This document shows, piece after piece, positions 14,858 to 26,315 of a stretch of 64,000 nucleotides of DNA. The notes beneath the pieces are model-generated. The model worked only from the letters and a program-made list of their open reading frames with translations. It was not told the origin of the DNA and made no database searches. Position 1 is the stretch's first letter, and each line of letters opens with the position of its first letter. A program made the translations under genes and the position numbers. The stretch is from Lasiosphaeris hirsuta (lineage: Eukaryota > Ascomycota > Sordariomycetes > Sordariales > Lasiosphaeriaceae): positions 4,774,001 through 4,838,000 of the forward strand of contig JAUKUA010000003.1 of NCBI GenBank assembly GCA_030549175.1, read 5' to 3'.

Positions 14858-15932
14858 GGCCGGGGCCCCGTATCGGCGCCCCCAAATGGCTTAGCGGGCG
14901 GCTTACCCGCTGTGGGATCGATCTGTGGATTCGTGGGTTGGAGGCCGAGGCCCTGTGCCGTGAGCGCCCACTGGGTACCGGCAGAACCGAGATGTGCCGA
15001 AGTGATGGGCGTGCAGGTGCAGCTTACCACCCTCTCCCGTGCCGTTTCCCGAGGATCCAAGGGCCTGGTAAGTCGTCGACGTCGTTCGCTGTGATGATGC
15101 TCAACACCAAGGTCCAATTCTTCTGCGCTCTCCAAGGGTATTCTGCATCAGACTAGTAAGGCAGTATGGGGCAGGCGAGAAGACGGGCATCACTCTTCCA
15201 GACCTGCATGGCAAATCCACACAAGGGAGGAGACAGAATAAATCAATTCACACCAGAGCGAAGTGGCACGTCAGGGAGAAGAGAAGGAGAAGCGGTCTGA
15301 AGACTCAGGTCCACGGAAAATCTTTCGAGTAGTGGTCCCGGCCTCCCCAGGGAATCGGGACCAGCCCGAGCAGGAGCGGATGTGCAAAGTAACATCCGTT
15401 GTGACATGTCACGATCCGAAGAGCGGCACAGTGAATTCGGGACTCACCGCCGTCAATCAGCGTTTGTCTCACCCTTGGAAGCGGACCATCGACAAGCGAA
15501 GAGAAGCGACCCCGAGCCAAGGAACCAAGCAAGGGTGCTCGCCCCCAAGTGGAATTGGCTTTGCTTGCTGCCAGCCTCCCTCTCTGAAATTCCCCCAATC
15601 GGGCCTGCCAAGGATCCCCACAAAGCCCGTATCGAGATTGACGTCCAGCAAAAGCAATGACACGACGGTGGCCCTAGTCGCCTTCTGGAATCGGAACACA
15701 ACGCTCTGCCTTTCTCTCCCAGCCTTCGTCACCAGCATGAACCCTCCCTCCACAAGCTGGCCGAATGACTCCATCTCTGACACGATTCTATTCCCTACCC
15801 TGGACATTGATTGACTATCGACTTGTTGGCCCTACAACGTTACTCTGATAACACGCCATATATATCTCCCAATCAAAGGTTCTTCCTGGAGGAACAAATC
15901 CTTGTCATGTATTGTAACCTCCCACTCCCAAC
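14858..15932. other. Intergenic; promoter of the RA-PH gene
   Basis: Several overlapping open frames on both strands (for example 15263-15814 +) lack any family resemblance and do not connect through plausible introns. The region most likely contains the RA-PH leader and the 3' UTR of the reductase. Confidence 0.4.
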
Positions 15933-17048
15933 TCATTTCCGGAAAGCTCTCTTCTCCCGTCTCCACCAGCCAACAAAGTCCTGGGTCGACACATCGATGC
16001 CAATGTCCTTGAGTGCCTTGGTGCTGAGATGGCAATCGTATGGCCGCTGGACACTCGCGTTGGGGTCATTGCCCTCCGTATTAGCCACGAGCCTCTCGAG
16101 GGATAGGCCCATGATCTCGGCGAACAGCTCGCAAATTTCATACTTGGTGTAATGGTCCTCGCTCGAGAACTGCAGCACCCGCGGCAGCGAAGCTCGATCC
16201 TTGGCCTTAAGATACTTGGTGGCAATATCTGAGCACAGTCAGTCAGAAAACCTCTAACCTCAACTACCCAGAAGAAGATCACCTACCCCGACAAACTCTC
16301 GCCACATCTTCCGTATTCGTTGGATAGCGAATCGCCCAGTGATCCATAACCCCCTTTCCTCCATCCTGTACCTTCAGCACTGCATCCATCAACACATTGA
16401 CCGCACTCTCCGCATTGGTATGCGCCTCTCCATACAGCACGGGGACCCTCAGAATAATCCCCATGCCCTCCTTCCCAGCCTTCTCAAACTCCTCGAGCAC
16501 CGCCTTCTCTCCATCCAGCTTAGTCTGCCCGTATAGGTTGGTCGGTGCGGGCGTGACATCCGCCTCGTACGGCGCTTCGCCAGGGCGGCCCGGGAAAACG
16601 TAGTCGGTCGAGATGTAAATGAGGATTGTATCGCGCTCGGCGCATAGGCGAGCGAGGGTCTTGGAGGCCTCGATGTTGATGGCGCGGGTGCCTTCGGGGT
16701 CGGCGTCGACCTTGTCAGGGAAGCGGTTGGCGGCGCCTAGAGACCTGATCAGTTGTGTTGCACACGAAGGGGTCCTGGTTTTTGAGAACTTACAGTGGAC
16801 GACTACGTTCGGCCTGCCTCGAGGGTTAGCATTGACCTCCGAAAATAGTAAAAAGGCTCGCACTTGAACTCATCTAATGCCTTCTCGACGTCCTCAGCAT
16901 TACCAAGGTCGACTTTGAGGATCGTAGTCCCATCAGCACGGGAGAAACCTGTTCCTTTGGCGGTCCAGTTGCCATTGCCAAACCCCTTGAAAACTTGCCG
17001 GCCCAATAAGCCCGTGGCCCCAGTGACGAGGGCTTTTCTCTCGCTCAT
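15933..17048 (-). CDS. RmlD-type NAD(P)-dependent reductase / MAT2B-like protein
   Basis: Extended short-chain dehydrogenase fold. The N-terminal dinucleotide-binding motif is VTGATGLLGRQVF; the core contains VVVHCAANRFPDKVD, ISTDYVFPG and the active-site pair YGQTK (YxxxK). This pattern fits dTDP-4-dehydrorhamnose reductases and the eukaryotic methionine adenosyltransferase beta subunit, which is the usual call for single fungal homologues. Four exons join in frame: introns 16814-16863, 16737-16793 and 16229-16286. Exon 2 is only 20 nt (16794-16813). About 316 aa, close to the family length. No targeting signal, so cytosolic or nuclear. Whether it makes a nucleotide sugar or binds MAT cannot be decided from sequence. 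Confidence 0.85.
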
Positions 17049-17426
17049 GTTGAATTCGAAATAGACTGTGGATTGACGAAGCTAATGTAGGGAGCCAGCG
17101 TTGGAACGAGCTTGCAGACGGGATTAGTGATGCAACACCTTCCAACTGTACTGCGGGGGACCTGAGGGGTCGCCAAGCCGGCGCTACGTAATGCCTGGCT
17201 GCAGAATAGCCAGTGCTAGGGTTAAGCTGCGTCAACTCGGTGATCCCCCTTTCTGAGTATAAACATCAGATAGCACCAAACGAGTAAAGCAAATACCAAC
17301 ATCACATCGTCTTAGGATTCCTCTCAGTATATCATAAAAATTGATTATCATTGATTCGATTAGAATGGTCTGCAAAAAAAAAAAAAAAAAAAAAAAACTC
17401 CAGCATATTACCCGCAACAAGATCCC
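17049..17426. other. Intergenic with A24 tract
   Basis: Leader of the reductase and 3' flank of the PFK2 gene. It contains a run of 24 A at 17374-17397, 35-60 bp beyond the PFK2 stop codon. This may be a slippage-prone tract or a retroposed poly(A) remnant; no target-site duplication was recognised. Confidence 0.5.
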
Positions 17427-19492
17427 TCAGTCCTCATCAGCTACCTTGTCTGCAACCATCTCCTTCGCTGTGTTGATTACCTTCTCAGGTGGGCGAACTG
17501 ACAAAATAATCTCACCAGGCTCCGGGCTGCTAGGGCCCACAAGGGGCGACAGCGGTCCGCTGACAGGGCTCTGGACCGGAATGCGAATGTCCTCGGGGGA
17601 ACCAGGGATCATGTTGGGGTCAAGACCGGGAATGTGGATGCGTTTCGCCTCATTCTGGTACGCCGCCGGGATGATCTCAATGATTTCATCTCTCGGAAAC
17701 TTGAGTTTCGGGATGTCTCTCGTGCTGCAATGCATCAAATACGCGTAGAGCACCCGCAGGACGCTCTCGTGGGCGATAATGAGAAGGTCGTTTTGCTCAC
17801 GCTCAAGCTCAAGGATGATGGGCTCCAGTCGGACGGCGAGATCATGGTAGGACTATTTGAAACCAGTTAGCACCAATACTTAATAATAAACTTGGCAAAG
17901 AATTCCGCTTTACCTCAGCACGAGGGTACCGATGGTGGTAGGGATCGAGCTCGTGTTTCTCTACCTCCTCGGAGTAGAGGCTGCGGATGGCCCGCTCCGA
18001 GAGCTTCTCACATACTCCCGGGTTGATCTGACTCATCTGAGAGCGCTGGCGAACTTTGTAGCCTTGTTCCTTGAGGGGCTCACCGGTCTGAATGGTGCGG
18101 AGCCGAGTAGAAGTCCAAACCGATAGGGGTCGCAGCGGAAGATCACGGCCACCCCCATCAATGACTGCCTGACGTTCCTGTTCCCGGTGCTTTATGAGGG
18201 TTTCGGTCATCTTGACGGCATAGGCCTTGCCTGCCTCGGAAAGGGGTGCGTCGGCCTTGTATGAATCCTCCTCCGTGGCGGTGCCCGCTCGAACGAAAAA
18301 AGTAGTGCGTGACTTGATATGGAGATTGGTCAAGTAGAAGACGATTCGGTGAGAAAGGTAGTTGAAGCTGACGTTGTTGTAGAAGAAGGCCTGGCCAGCA
18401 TTGATCATCTTAATGTAGTTCAACTCCTCCTCCTGCATTGTCTCAAACACTGGGATCTTTGTCTGGATTCGCTGCAAATACCGATTGGCAGCCTCATCCG
18501 GATCCATACCATGGAACTGTGAATGTCAATACTGCATGCCACTTGAGTTGGTTCAGACTCACACCTACGTCGGGCGAGGATATTTTCACGTTGCGAGCGT
18601 TCTCTTTGAGAATTTCCTCGTCATCGACGAATGACTCAATGAAGAGTGTCTATCATAGATGCACACACGTCAGCCAGCCTCTCCTCCTCAAGTAGATATC
18701 TGTATGCTCACCTGAACATCATGCTTCGCAAATTCCTTTGCGAGGGACCGGCGACCGCTCGCAGTCGGATTCACAGCATCGTAGATGGCGACCTGTCCAT
18801 TTTCATGGTTCAACCAGCCGTAGATATCCTCTCTACATTTCTTTAGGATTTTCTGGCGAAGCATGACTGAAGCCGGCGATGCGTTGGGATAGAAGTAGTC
18901 CTGGGGGACTTGGCCACCCTCACCAACAGTAGCACGGCGGTAATCGCCCAGGTGGAAAATACGTGTCTTTACACCAAGCCTGTATACAAAAGTGAGTAGG
19001 TCTCCCAGGTCCGTATTCGCATCAATACTTACCACTGCAAATATCTAGCCATGGAGACACAGATATGGCTAGGTGAAAATCAGTCAGGGTCTCTCAAAAG
19101 ATGCAGGATCCACTTACGTCTTTCCACGTGCCGGAAGCCCAACCATGACAATGGCAATCCGTCCCGAGTGGAAAAGTCTGCCAGACATGGTGCTGTACAG
19201 CTGGGCTGGAGCCATGTTGCTGGGGTCCTCAGAGACATCATGAATACCGTCGATAAATGTTGAGCTCTTGCGACGGTAGCGGGGTGCGTTAGCCGCGATT
19301 TCGGCGGTCCTGAGCCATCAGTCATAAGTTTGTTATGGGGTTGTGATAGGAAGACTGAAAGTGGGAGTTGGAGTTGTCTGATCGAAACATCATGCTCCTG
19401 GTGCCAGCATTACCTAAAATAGGTATGACAAGAACGGCCGAAGGAGAGGGGTAAATACAGCAGGCAATGTTGACTTACAGAAGGGTATCCAT
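17427..19492 (-). CDS. 6-phosphofructo-2-kinase, bisphosphatase domain lacking the catalytic histidine
   Basis: Makes fructose 2,6-bisphosphate, the activator of glycolytic PFK1. Seven exons join in frame to 541 aa; introns are 19310-19478, 19069-19117, 18980-19032, 18650-18711, 18517-18562 and 17853-17913. Exon 1 is 14 nt and exon 3 is 36 nt. The kinase half has the P-loop VGLPARGKT, LGDYRR, YDAVNPTASGRR and YLQRIQTKIP. The C-terminal histidine-phosphatase half keeps WTSTRLRTIQT, GVCEKLSE and the second histidine in IIAHESVLR. However, the phosphohistidine motif RHG(E) is RAG, with Ala276 (codon 18286-18288). Loss of this residue should abolish fructose-2,6-bisphosphatase activity. Yeast Pfk26 also lacks this histidine. 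A proline/serine-rich tail of about 70 residues with SP sites may be regulatory. Confidence 0.92.
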
Positions 19493-20801
19493 GGTGGTGA
19501 GGTTTGATTCAGAAATCCGGTGTCAGCCAGGCAGGACTCGGACGTGAGGGTGATGTTGTGTTGAAAAGGCCGGGCGTTTTTTTGTCACCTTGGGACGGCC
19601 AAAGTGTAAGGAGGAAGACAGAAGCTAAACTTGGTGAGGTGAAAGCTACCCGTAAACTTGGCGGGGCTCACCGGAATCGGCGAGTGCTACTCGGGGCTCG
19701 AGTCACCTTCCTGTGACTTCCGAACCTGGTGCAAATGACCGAGTTCTGTCGCGGCCTTGAAAGATGTCCTAAAAAGCCGCAATAGAGAGACAAGAGAGAC
19801 AAACGCCGCCTCGCAAATGTTTGGTGGCAAGAACGCCGGCCAAATATGGACTGGCACCTCCAGGCCTTATCCTCGGATGACGCTAGGTTGCTGTTTCAAG
19901 TCTCACAGTTCTGTTTTCGTCGCTAGGTCGGCCAGATTCAGGTGGAAGACAGTGTTGTGCAAGTTTATTGGGCAGCTTCCTGTCCTGTAGAGAATGAGGA
20001 AATAGCAGTAGTGTACATAGGTTGGGCACCTCCCTAATGGAGCGGTCCCGTTGAAGTTCAGATGGGAGAAGCCGGGTTGTAATGGGGGTAAGGGAGCGAG
20101 ATCCACGTCTGTGCACAGTGCATGCAGGTCGCCAATCGGATCCCCATACCATCACCCATCACCGTGGGTGTCCACCCAGCACACCTCGCAACGGCATTTT
20201 AGTATGACATTCTAGTTGCTCTACGCTCTTGCTCGGATACATTACAGACCTAAAGTGAGCAACAGTACTTCCCAACGCTGAGTACATATAAATATATAGT
20301 ACAATAATCGAAATTGATAAATCGAAATTGATAACCCGAGACCAAAACCTGATATCCATCAGCTCCTGTTACTTTGAGCTGAGCTGGTTGTGTGAATTGG
20401 AAGACAAGTCTGTCTTGGAAGTGTCATGTGTTGTGAGGATCTGCAGGAGGGCGGCTGGCGGTGACGAGGACGGGAAGTTGACATTCAGCCTACGCCCCAG
20501 CTGTGCGCCACACGTGGCTGGTGGAGCAGAACTTGGAAGCTTGGCTGGCCGCCTCCACCAGTCACGCAGGGGCCATCGACCGGGACCTTTAGCACCGTGA
20601 AATTTTTGGTCAGCTCCTTTGACCAAGTTACCGAATCCGCAGTAAACACTTTCTCTCATCGACGCCGAGAGAGCCTCCTTTCGATCGCAATTACCCACAT
20701 ACCGGGGGCCCATCTGCAGTTATTACCCTGCATCAATTGAGAATCCATCGCACCCTCCCTCACCCTCCCGACTATCTCGCGCCGCTGCGCTTCCTGCAAC
20801 G
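19493..20801. other. Divergent promoter region of PFK2 and TOM40
   Basis: 1.3 kb between two divergently transcribed genes. Open frames here are short and unsupported. An AT-rich stretch at about 20280-20340 contains short repeats of TCGAAATTGATAA. Confidence 0.45.
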
Positions 20802-22207
20802 ATGGCGTCGAGCTCCGAATCCCCCGTAGCCTTCTTGGCTAAGAATCCCTTGGTGTCAGGCGTTTTAGACGTTTATGCGTCCTTCCAGGAAAAAAGAGCG
20901 AGGCTGGGTCTTTCCAACCCAGGCACAGTAGAGACGATTGCAAAGGGTATGTGGTAGTGCGAAGACGCTGACCGTTCATGGCATCGCTATGCCCAGGTCA
21001 CCTATCCAAGTCGTCTGGCTCTGTCCTATAATCTGGTATATTGTCGCTAATTCTTAACGGGAATAGAGGTGCAACGCGATGTTCTTCTTACGAACTACAT
21101 GTTTGCCGGCCTACGCGCCGAGATCTCCAAGGTCTTCAGTCTCAACCCTCTGTACGTCTATACCCATCACTTGGCCCTCCCAGACCGAGACGCGACAAGC
21201 CCAAGCAATTCATCGTTGCAGATAGCTCAATATGCCTGCACACTGGCTAATTAAGGCTCTAGATTCCAAGTGTCTCACCAGTTTGCTCTGGGTGAGCGGT
21301 TGAACCCATACACTTTCGCTGCCATGTATGGAACCAACAAGGTATGCATTTTGATAATCAATGAGAACGAAGAGGGTGACTAACGAGATTTGTCAGATGT
21401 TCGCCCAAGGCAACGTCGACAACGAGGGCTCGCTTTCGGCGCGCTTCAACTGGCGGCTGAGCCCGGCTTCCGTTGTCAAGTCGCAGTTCCAGGTCACCCC
21501 AGGAGGTGCCGGCCAAGATATGGCGCAGTTCGAGCACGAATACGTCGGCAATGATTTTACAGCGTCACTGAAGGCCCTCAACCCCTCTTATCTTGAGGGT
21601 GGCCTTACGGGTATCTTCATCGGCCACTACATGCAGTCCGTTACCCCGAAGCTCGCTCTCGGCCTTGAGGCTGTGTGGCAACGTGCCGGTATGACCCAAG
21701 GTCCCGACACTGCTGTCTCGTATGTTGCTCGCTACAAGTCCCAGGATTGGGTGGCGAGTGCCCAGCTTCAAGCCCAAGGCGCATTGAACACGTCGTTTTG
21801 GAAGCGCCTTTCAGACCGAGTTCAGGCAGGTGTTGACATGACCCTGTCTCTTGTACCTGGCAGTGGCATGATGGGTGGTCCTATTCAAAAGGAGGGAACA
21901 ACCTCTTTCGGTGCCAAGTATGACTTTAGGATGTCGACATTCCGGGCGCAGATTGATACTAAGGGCAAGCTCAGCTGTCTGCTCGAGAAGCGTGTTGCTG
22001 CCCCGGTCACCATGACATTCGCTGCCGAAGTGGATCACTTCACTGTAAGGAAATCCCGCCTATGAATTCAGCTATTGGCCTTACTAATATCCATTCTAGC
22101 AGCAAGCAAAACTCGGTGTTGGCATCAACCTTGAGGCCTCTGGCGAAGAGCTCCAGGAGCAGCAGGAAGCTCTTGGTGGTCAATCGTCCCCCAACATCCC
22201 ATTCTAG
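20802..22207 (+). CDS. TOM40: TOM40, mitochondrial outer-membrane import channel
   Basis: Beta-barrel pore of the TOM complex, through which nearly all nuclear-encoded mitochondrial precursors pass. Five exons (introns 20947-21066, 21152-21262, 21342-21396, 22045-22099) give 354 aa, the expected length. The N-terminal helix region ([19 protein letters not shown]) is followed by the family segment [27 protein letters not shown] and the porin-3 barrel with alternating strands. The C-terminus is [14 protein letters not shown], as in other fungal Tom40 proteins. No cleavable presequence, as expected. Start chosen as the first ATG in frame with the conserved N-terminus. Convergent with the downstream deubiquitinase gene. 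Confidence 0.96.
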
Positions 22208-23452
22208 AGTGATAAGATCCTTTCTTGGAGGACAAGTCATGTCTACCGACGACTACCGACTCATCTTATGACCGCGTAATCTAATGTCAGCGATGACGCC
22301 CCTGGCGACAATGGATGAACATGCTGTTTACATCATGCTTTTCCCGTTTTACATTTTCTCCCGTGTTTTAGTACAATCGGCTGCCGCGATCACGAACGAG
22401 ATGCTATGGTTCACTGCGTCAGCCCGGGTCTTTGCATATCATTGACGAACCATAGACGTTCCTCCCATTTCAGCTTTTCTCTCTCATCCGCCTATACAGC
22501 GCCCTTTCCTTGTCACAATGCATACCGACACAACAATCGACTGGTAGTGGATGGATGAGAAAAACTTGTGTACTATAGACTTATCATGGGGACGGCCTTT
22601 TTTAGCCTACAGGACATGGATGAGGCTCTAGCGTAGAGACCTAGCATTTGGGTCTCGGCTCGGCCATATGAGCGATTGTAGATATAATGCATTCAGGTGT
22701 GTAAAGATAGTATAGGTAACAATGGTGGCTCCGGACAGCGATTCGGCAAGTGCTTGTCTTTTGCTGGATGTCGAGCGGTTACTTGACAAGGTTGAAACGA
22801 CTCTCCTCACCAATATCTCATAATCTGTCTCGCATGTAATGCCCAGCGTGCAGTGCTGTGCGCTGACTTTGTGGATAAAGTAATGTGTTCATTGCCGAGG
22901 CCAATTCTGAACCCAACTGGCAGGCCACTCTGGCCATACTAGTGCTGAATCAAAAGTCCAACATCTCCAAATTAAATAATGATTTCTTATCTACCTAACG
23001 TACAAGGACGTTCATTCTACCCCAATCATACAAGATGCTGCTGAGTCTTTTTCCCCGCTGCTCTTTTGTGCCTTAATTCCTTCTCTCGGTTCCTCTTGGT
23101 ATCACTGACATTCACGCAAAAAAACAATACCCTGCTGCCATGCTGCTGCTGCCGCTGCTTACTGCCTGCTGAGAACCCTACCACATACCCCGGTACCATT
23201 TTCCCACCCCTAATGCCAAGCCCTCAATTAATAATAGGAAGGGGTGGTGGCCCGTGAGGAAAACAAAACAAAACCGCCATAATATGCCCAAACCGTCCCA
23301 ACCGAGCAAAATGCAATGCAAATGCATCATCATAATCATCATCCAACACACCCAACCCATCCAAGCAGCTAGCCCGCCACTAAGATAAGAGACTGTGGCG
23401 ATAGCAGAGAAAGGCCAAAACTGAGTCCCCATACTTGTTTCACTACCGACCC
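22208..23452. other. Intergenic between convergent TOM40 and USP genes
   Basis: Probably contains both 3' UTRs. No gene, tRNA-like arm set or repeat family recognised. Confidence 0.45.
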
Positions 23453-26315
23453 TCACATAACAGCACACTCCCGATCGGGAACCCCACTGTCCTTCGAGGC
23501 CTTGGACTTGCCCTTGTCCTTTTTCTCGTCTTTCTCACGGCTTTTCGACTTGGTCCGCTCTTTCTTATGTGTATGGTTGTGATGGAGGTAATGGTGGCTG
23601 GGTTCCTTTTCCTCCTTCTTCTCCTTGGTGTTCGCCGCCTCTTCTTCTTCGACAATGACCTGCTCATCCAGTGACTCTGCCCCAATAACAGCCGCGGTAT
23701 TCAGCGGCTCCTTACTGCCTCCCCGCCGGAAGCCAAGCCCCGAGCCAAGATTCGATATCGACAGGCTGATCCGTCCCTCGCCCGCCTGACTAGTGGGGCG
23801 GGATTTGCTTCCTGTTTTTGCGAACTTGGCCGCGGCCCGCGACAACCTCCCTGCCGTGGTCTCATCTTGAGGGGTAATGGCTGGCGAGGGGGCCTCCGGC
23901 GTGAGAGAAGGATTTATACATGCGGGTTCGGAAAGTGCTGCGCTACCGCGTCTAGAGTTGTCAATATCGATAATTGGGTGAGCCGAGATCAGACCCTCGT
24001 CCAAACTATGGCGCGATGGCCGCTCAATCTCTGCACTAAAGCGAATGCTCGGGCCATTATGCACAAGGTTTGTGGTGGAGTCGAAGTAACTGCTAGTTGA
24101 CCTCGAGGTAGGATCTGTCCCTTCTGCCCCAATGTCAAGGGCTGAGAGGGCTGAGAGCGAGTTGGCAAGAGGCATAGTTTTTAGTTCGTCGTACGACGGG
24201 GGTTCCGTGACAGACCCATCAGTGGATGTGGTGCTCACGTCCACCATCGGAACAATCTGGTAGAAGAGGAGATATGGCATCTCCTCACGAAGTGACTGCT
24301 TGATGTCGTCAACATAAGTTACGCGATCGTCTATCGCCAGATCGTCAAATTTTGACCACTGTGCTTCCTCATAGTCTGGGGGTGGGTCGTTGTCATGTCT
24401 CCGGTTGTCCGTCAGAAGCTTCGGTGCAACCCGAGCAAAGGCGATGTAGTGGCCACTGTGCAAGGAGTCGCCACGATGGCAGACAACAGACTGCAGCTCG
24501 AGTTTGTATTCTTGGCTTAGCCCACCCGCTTCTTGATCGGATTTGACATCATCAACTACCATGAAGTGTGGAAGACGAAGGCTGTTGGGGATATCGATCA
24601 TGGTATTTTGTCGTATCGGCACGCCTTGTTCTGTCATGGTATACCGCTTTAGGCAGATCCCAACAACAGGGCGCTGGTTGAAATGTCTGGCAACCTCGGC
24701 GTCGCTGCTTGGCTCACTGTTCGAAGTGGCATGCCAGGCTGGAAACTAGGTTAGATATCTATGTCAATAAACAAGCAAGGCTGAGACTTACGTATCAGCC
24801 GGAAAAACTGCCAAGCCGGGATGGTGACGGCCTTCACCACAGTTGACCCTGTGCGCTTTGCTCTTTGAAGAAAACTCTCGTTTTCTGCATCTGAAGAGTT
24901 TTGCTGGTCGTTGACCACAATACGTTGTATGATGCTTGTCGACCTGTGCCTAACATGTGCGGGTGTTTCAAAGTTCCTGGCAAAACTAGTTGTTGGCGTC
25001 TCAACAGGAGACTGGACGAGGGGTTCGTGTGTTGTCCACCTCCGCTGTAGGGGTGCGCCGTCAGATTCCCCACCCTCCACAAGCTCGCCTGTGCGTCCTT
25101 CTTCCTCTTCGGTAACTATTCGAATGGTGTTCTTAGAACCAGAATTCGAAATGTCCAAGGCTTTCTTCTCCTCGAAGCTGTCCCGGAGCACATCGACTTT
25201 GTTGTTGAAATACTCTTCTAAGCAGTCTTCCAGCTTAAGTCCTTTTCCTTCCGGGTCCGGGGGACAGCGAGGTTTAGAAGCCTCTCGTGAACAACCTTGT
25301 GATCATCCGCATCTCCTTTACCGTGGTGAAAAAGGTCAACTTGCAATGCAAGAAGAGGCAGCTGTAATGTTTCGGTAATAAAGGCAAATGCCTCAGATGT
25401 GTCCTGCTGCTCGGGCAACTGAGCATCTTTCCATCCACATTCAGCCAGCGCGTCTTGTATATGCTGAGTCTAGCATTTGGTTAGCTTCCAGTCAACATCA
25501 TGGAAACGCATTGCCTCGTACCAGGTCGATGTGAATCATTTTTCCACTTCGCAACATATTGACCCATAGCCTGATCAAGGCTCCAAGCTTCCTCTGTGCC
25601 TCATTTGTCGAGTCATTCTTTAGCATGCACTCGAAAGCTGATAGCTTCGCGAACATCGCAAAAAGCAGAGCATCTAAATAGCAGGTGACATTGCCTCGAT
25701 TCTCGGCGCCGACCATCTGGACATTCGCATTGTACGGCTGTATGATGCCAGCAAATGCCGTTTGCTGCAGTTGTACCATCTCGACGGCTTTGTCGACCAA
25801 GCCGGCGGCGAACTTGGAGTGCAAGGCATAGCGGATGAGCTCCTCGGTGACGCCGTTATAATTTAGCTCCTCGAGACGCTTCGAGATCTCCTCGACCTAA
25901 TTACGGCGTTAGTATTTATGTGACCCGACGACCCGACATCTCTCCTACCTTCGCAGCTTCCTTTTCTTCTTCTCTCTCGCGCTGTGCTTGTTTCGCGGAT
26001 TCGGGTCGGAATATTGATACAATGTCAAGGCTTATCAGACCTCGACCCTGTGAATGGTTAGTTACATGACACAGGGATAGCCACGCCAACATATAAATAA
26101 ATAAAAAAGCTCCCTGAACGGACCTTCCCTCCCGGCTCAGAGGACTTGCTGCGGCGATGGCTGCCAGTTTTCTCACGTACACTGCGAAACTTTTTGAGCG
26201 CGAGCGGGTTGCTCGACTTTAACTTTTCCATGGTAGGCACGACCGCAACATGTGCGGTGTCTTGGTTGGGAGAGGACTGAACTGCTGTGGGCTTGCAAGT
26301 CAAGGTGGGCGGCAT
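23453..26315 (-). CDS. USP-family deubiquitinase with C-terminal CaaX box; one-base frame break
   Basis: Peptidase C19. The cysteine box is ENRGNVTCYLDALLFAMF (Cys about residue 169) and is divergent from the usual GNTCYMNS. The histidine box RGDSLHSGHYIAFAR and the following SKFDD block are intact. Five exons: introns 26048-26123, 25897-25948, 25464-25521, 24739-24791. In exon 4 the frame shifts by one at the G5 run 25258-25262, between LLNLAVP and GKGLKLEDCLEEYF. With one base restored the protein is 874 aa. A long Lys/Arg-rich disordered tail ends in CAVM, a CaaX prenylation motif with Met in the X position, typical of farnesylation. This predicts membrane attachment. Start at 26315; an in-frame ATG at 26231 is the alternative. 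Confidence 0.87.

Noticed and set aside
15263..15814. 183-codon plus frame upstream of the RA-PH gene
   Set aside because: Mixed composition, overlapping frames on the other strand, and no family resemblance.
17374..17397. A24 tract as a retroposon tail
   Set aside because: No retroposed body, target-site duplication or coding remnant adjoining it; more simply a mononucleotide repeat.
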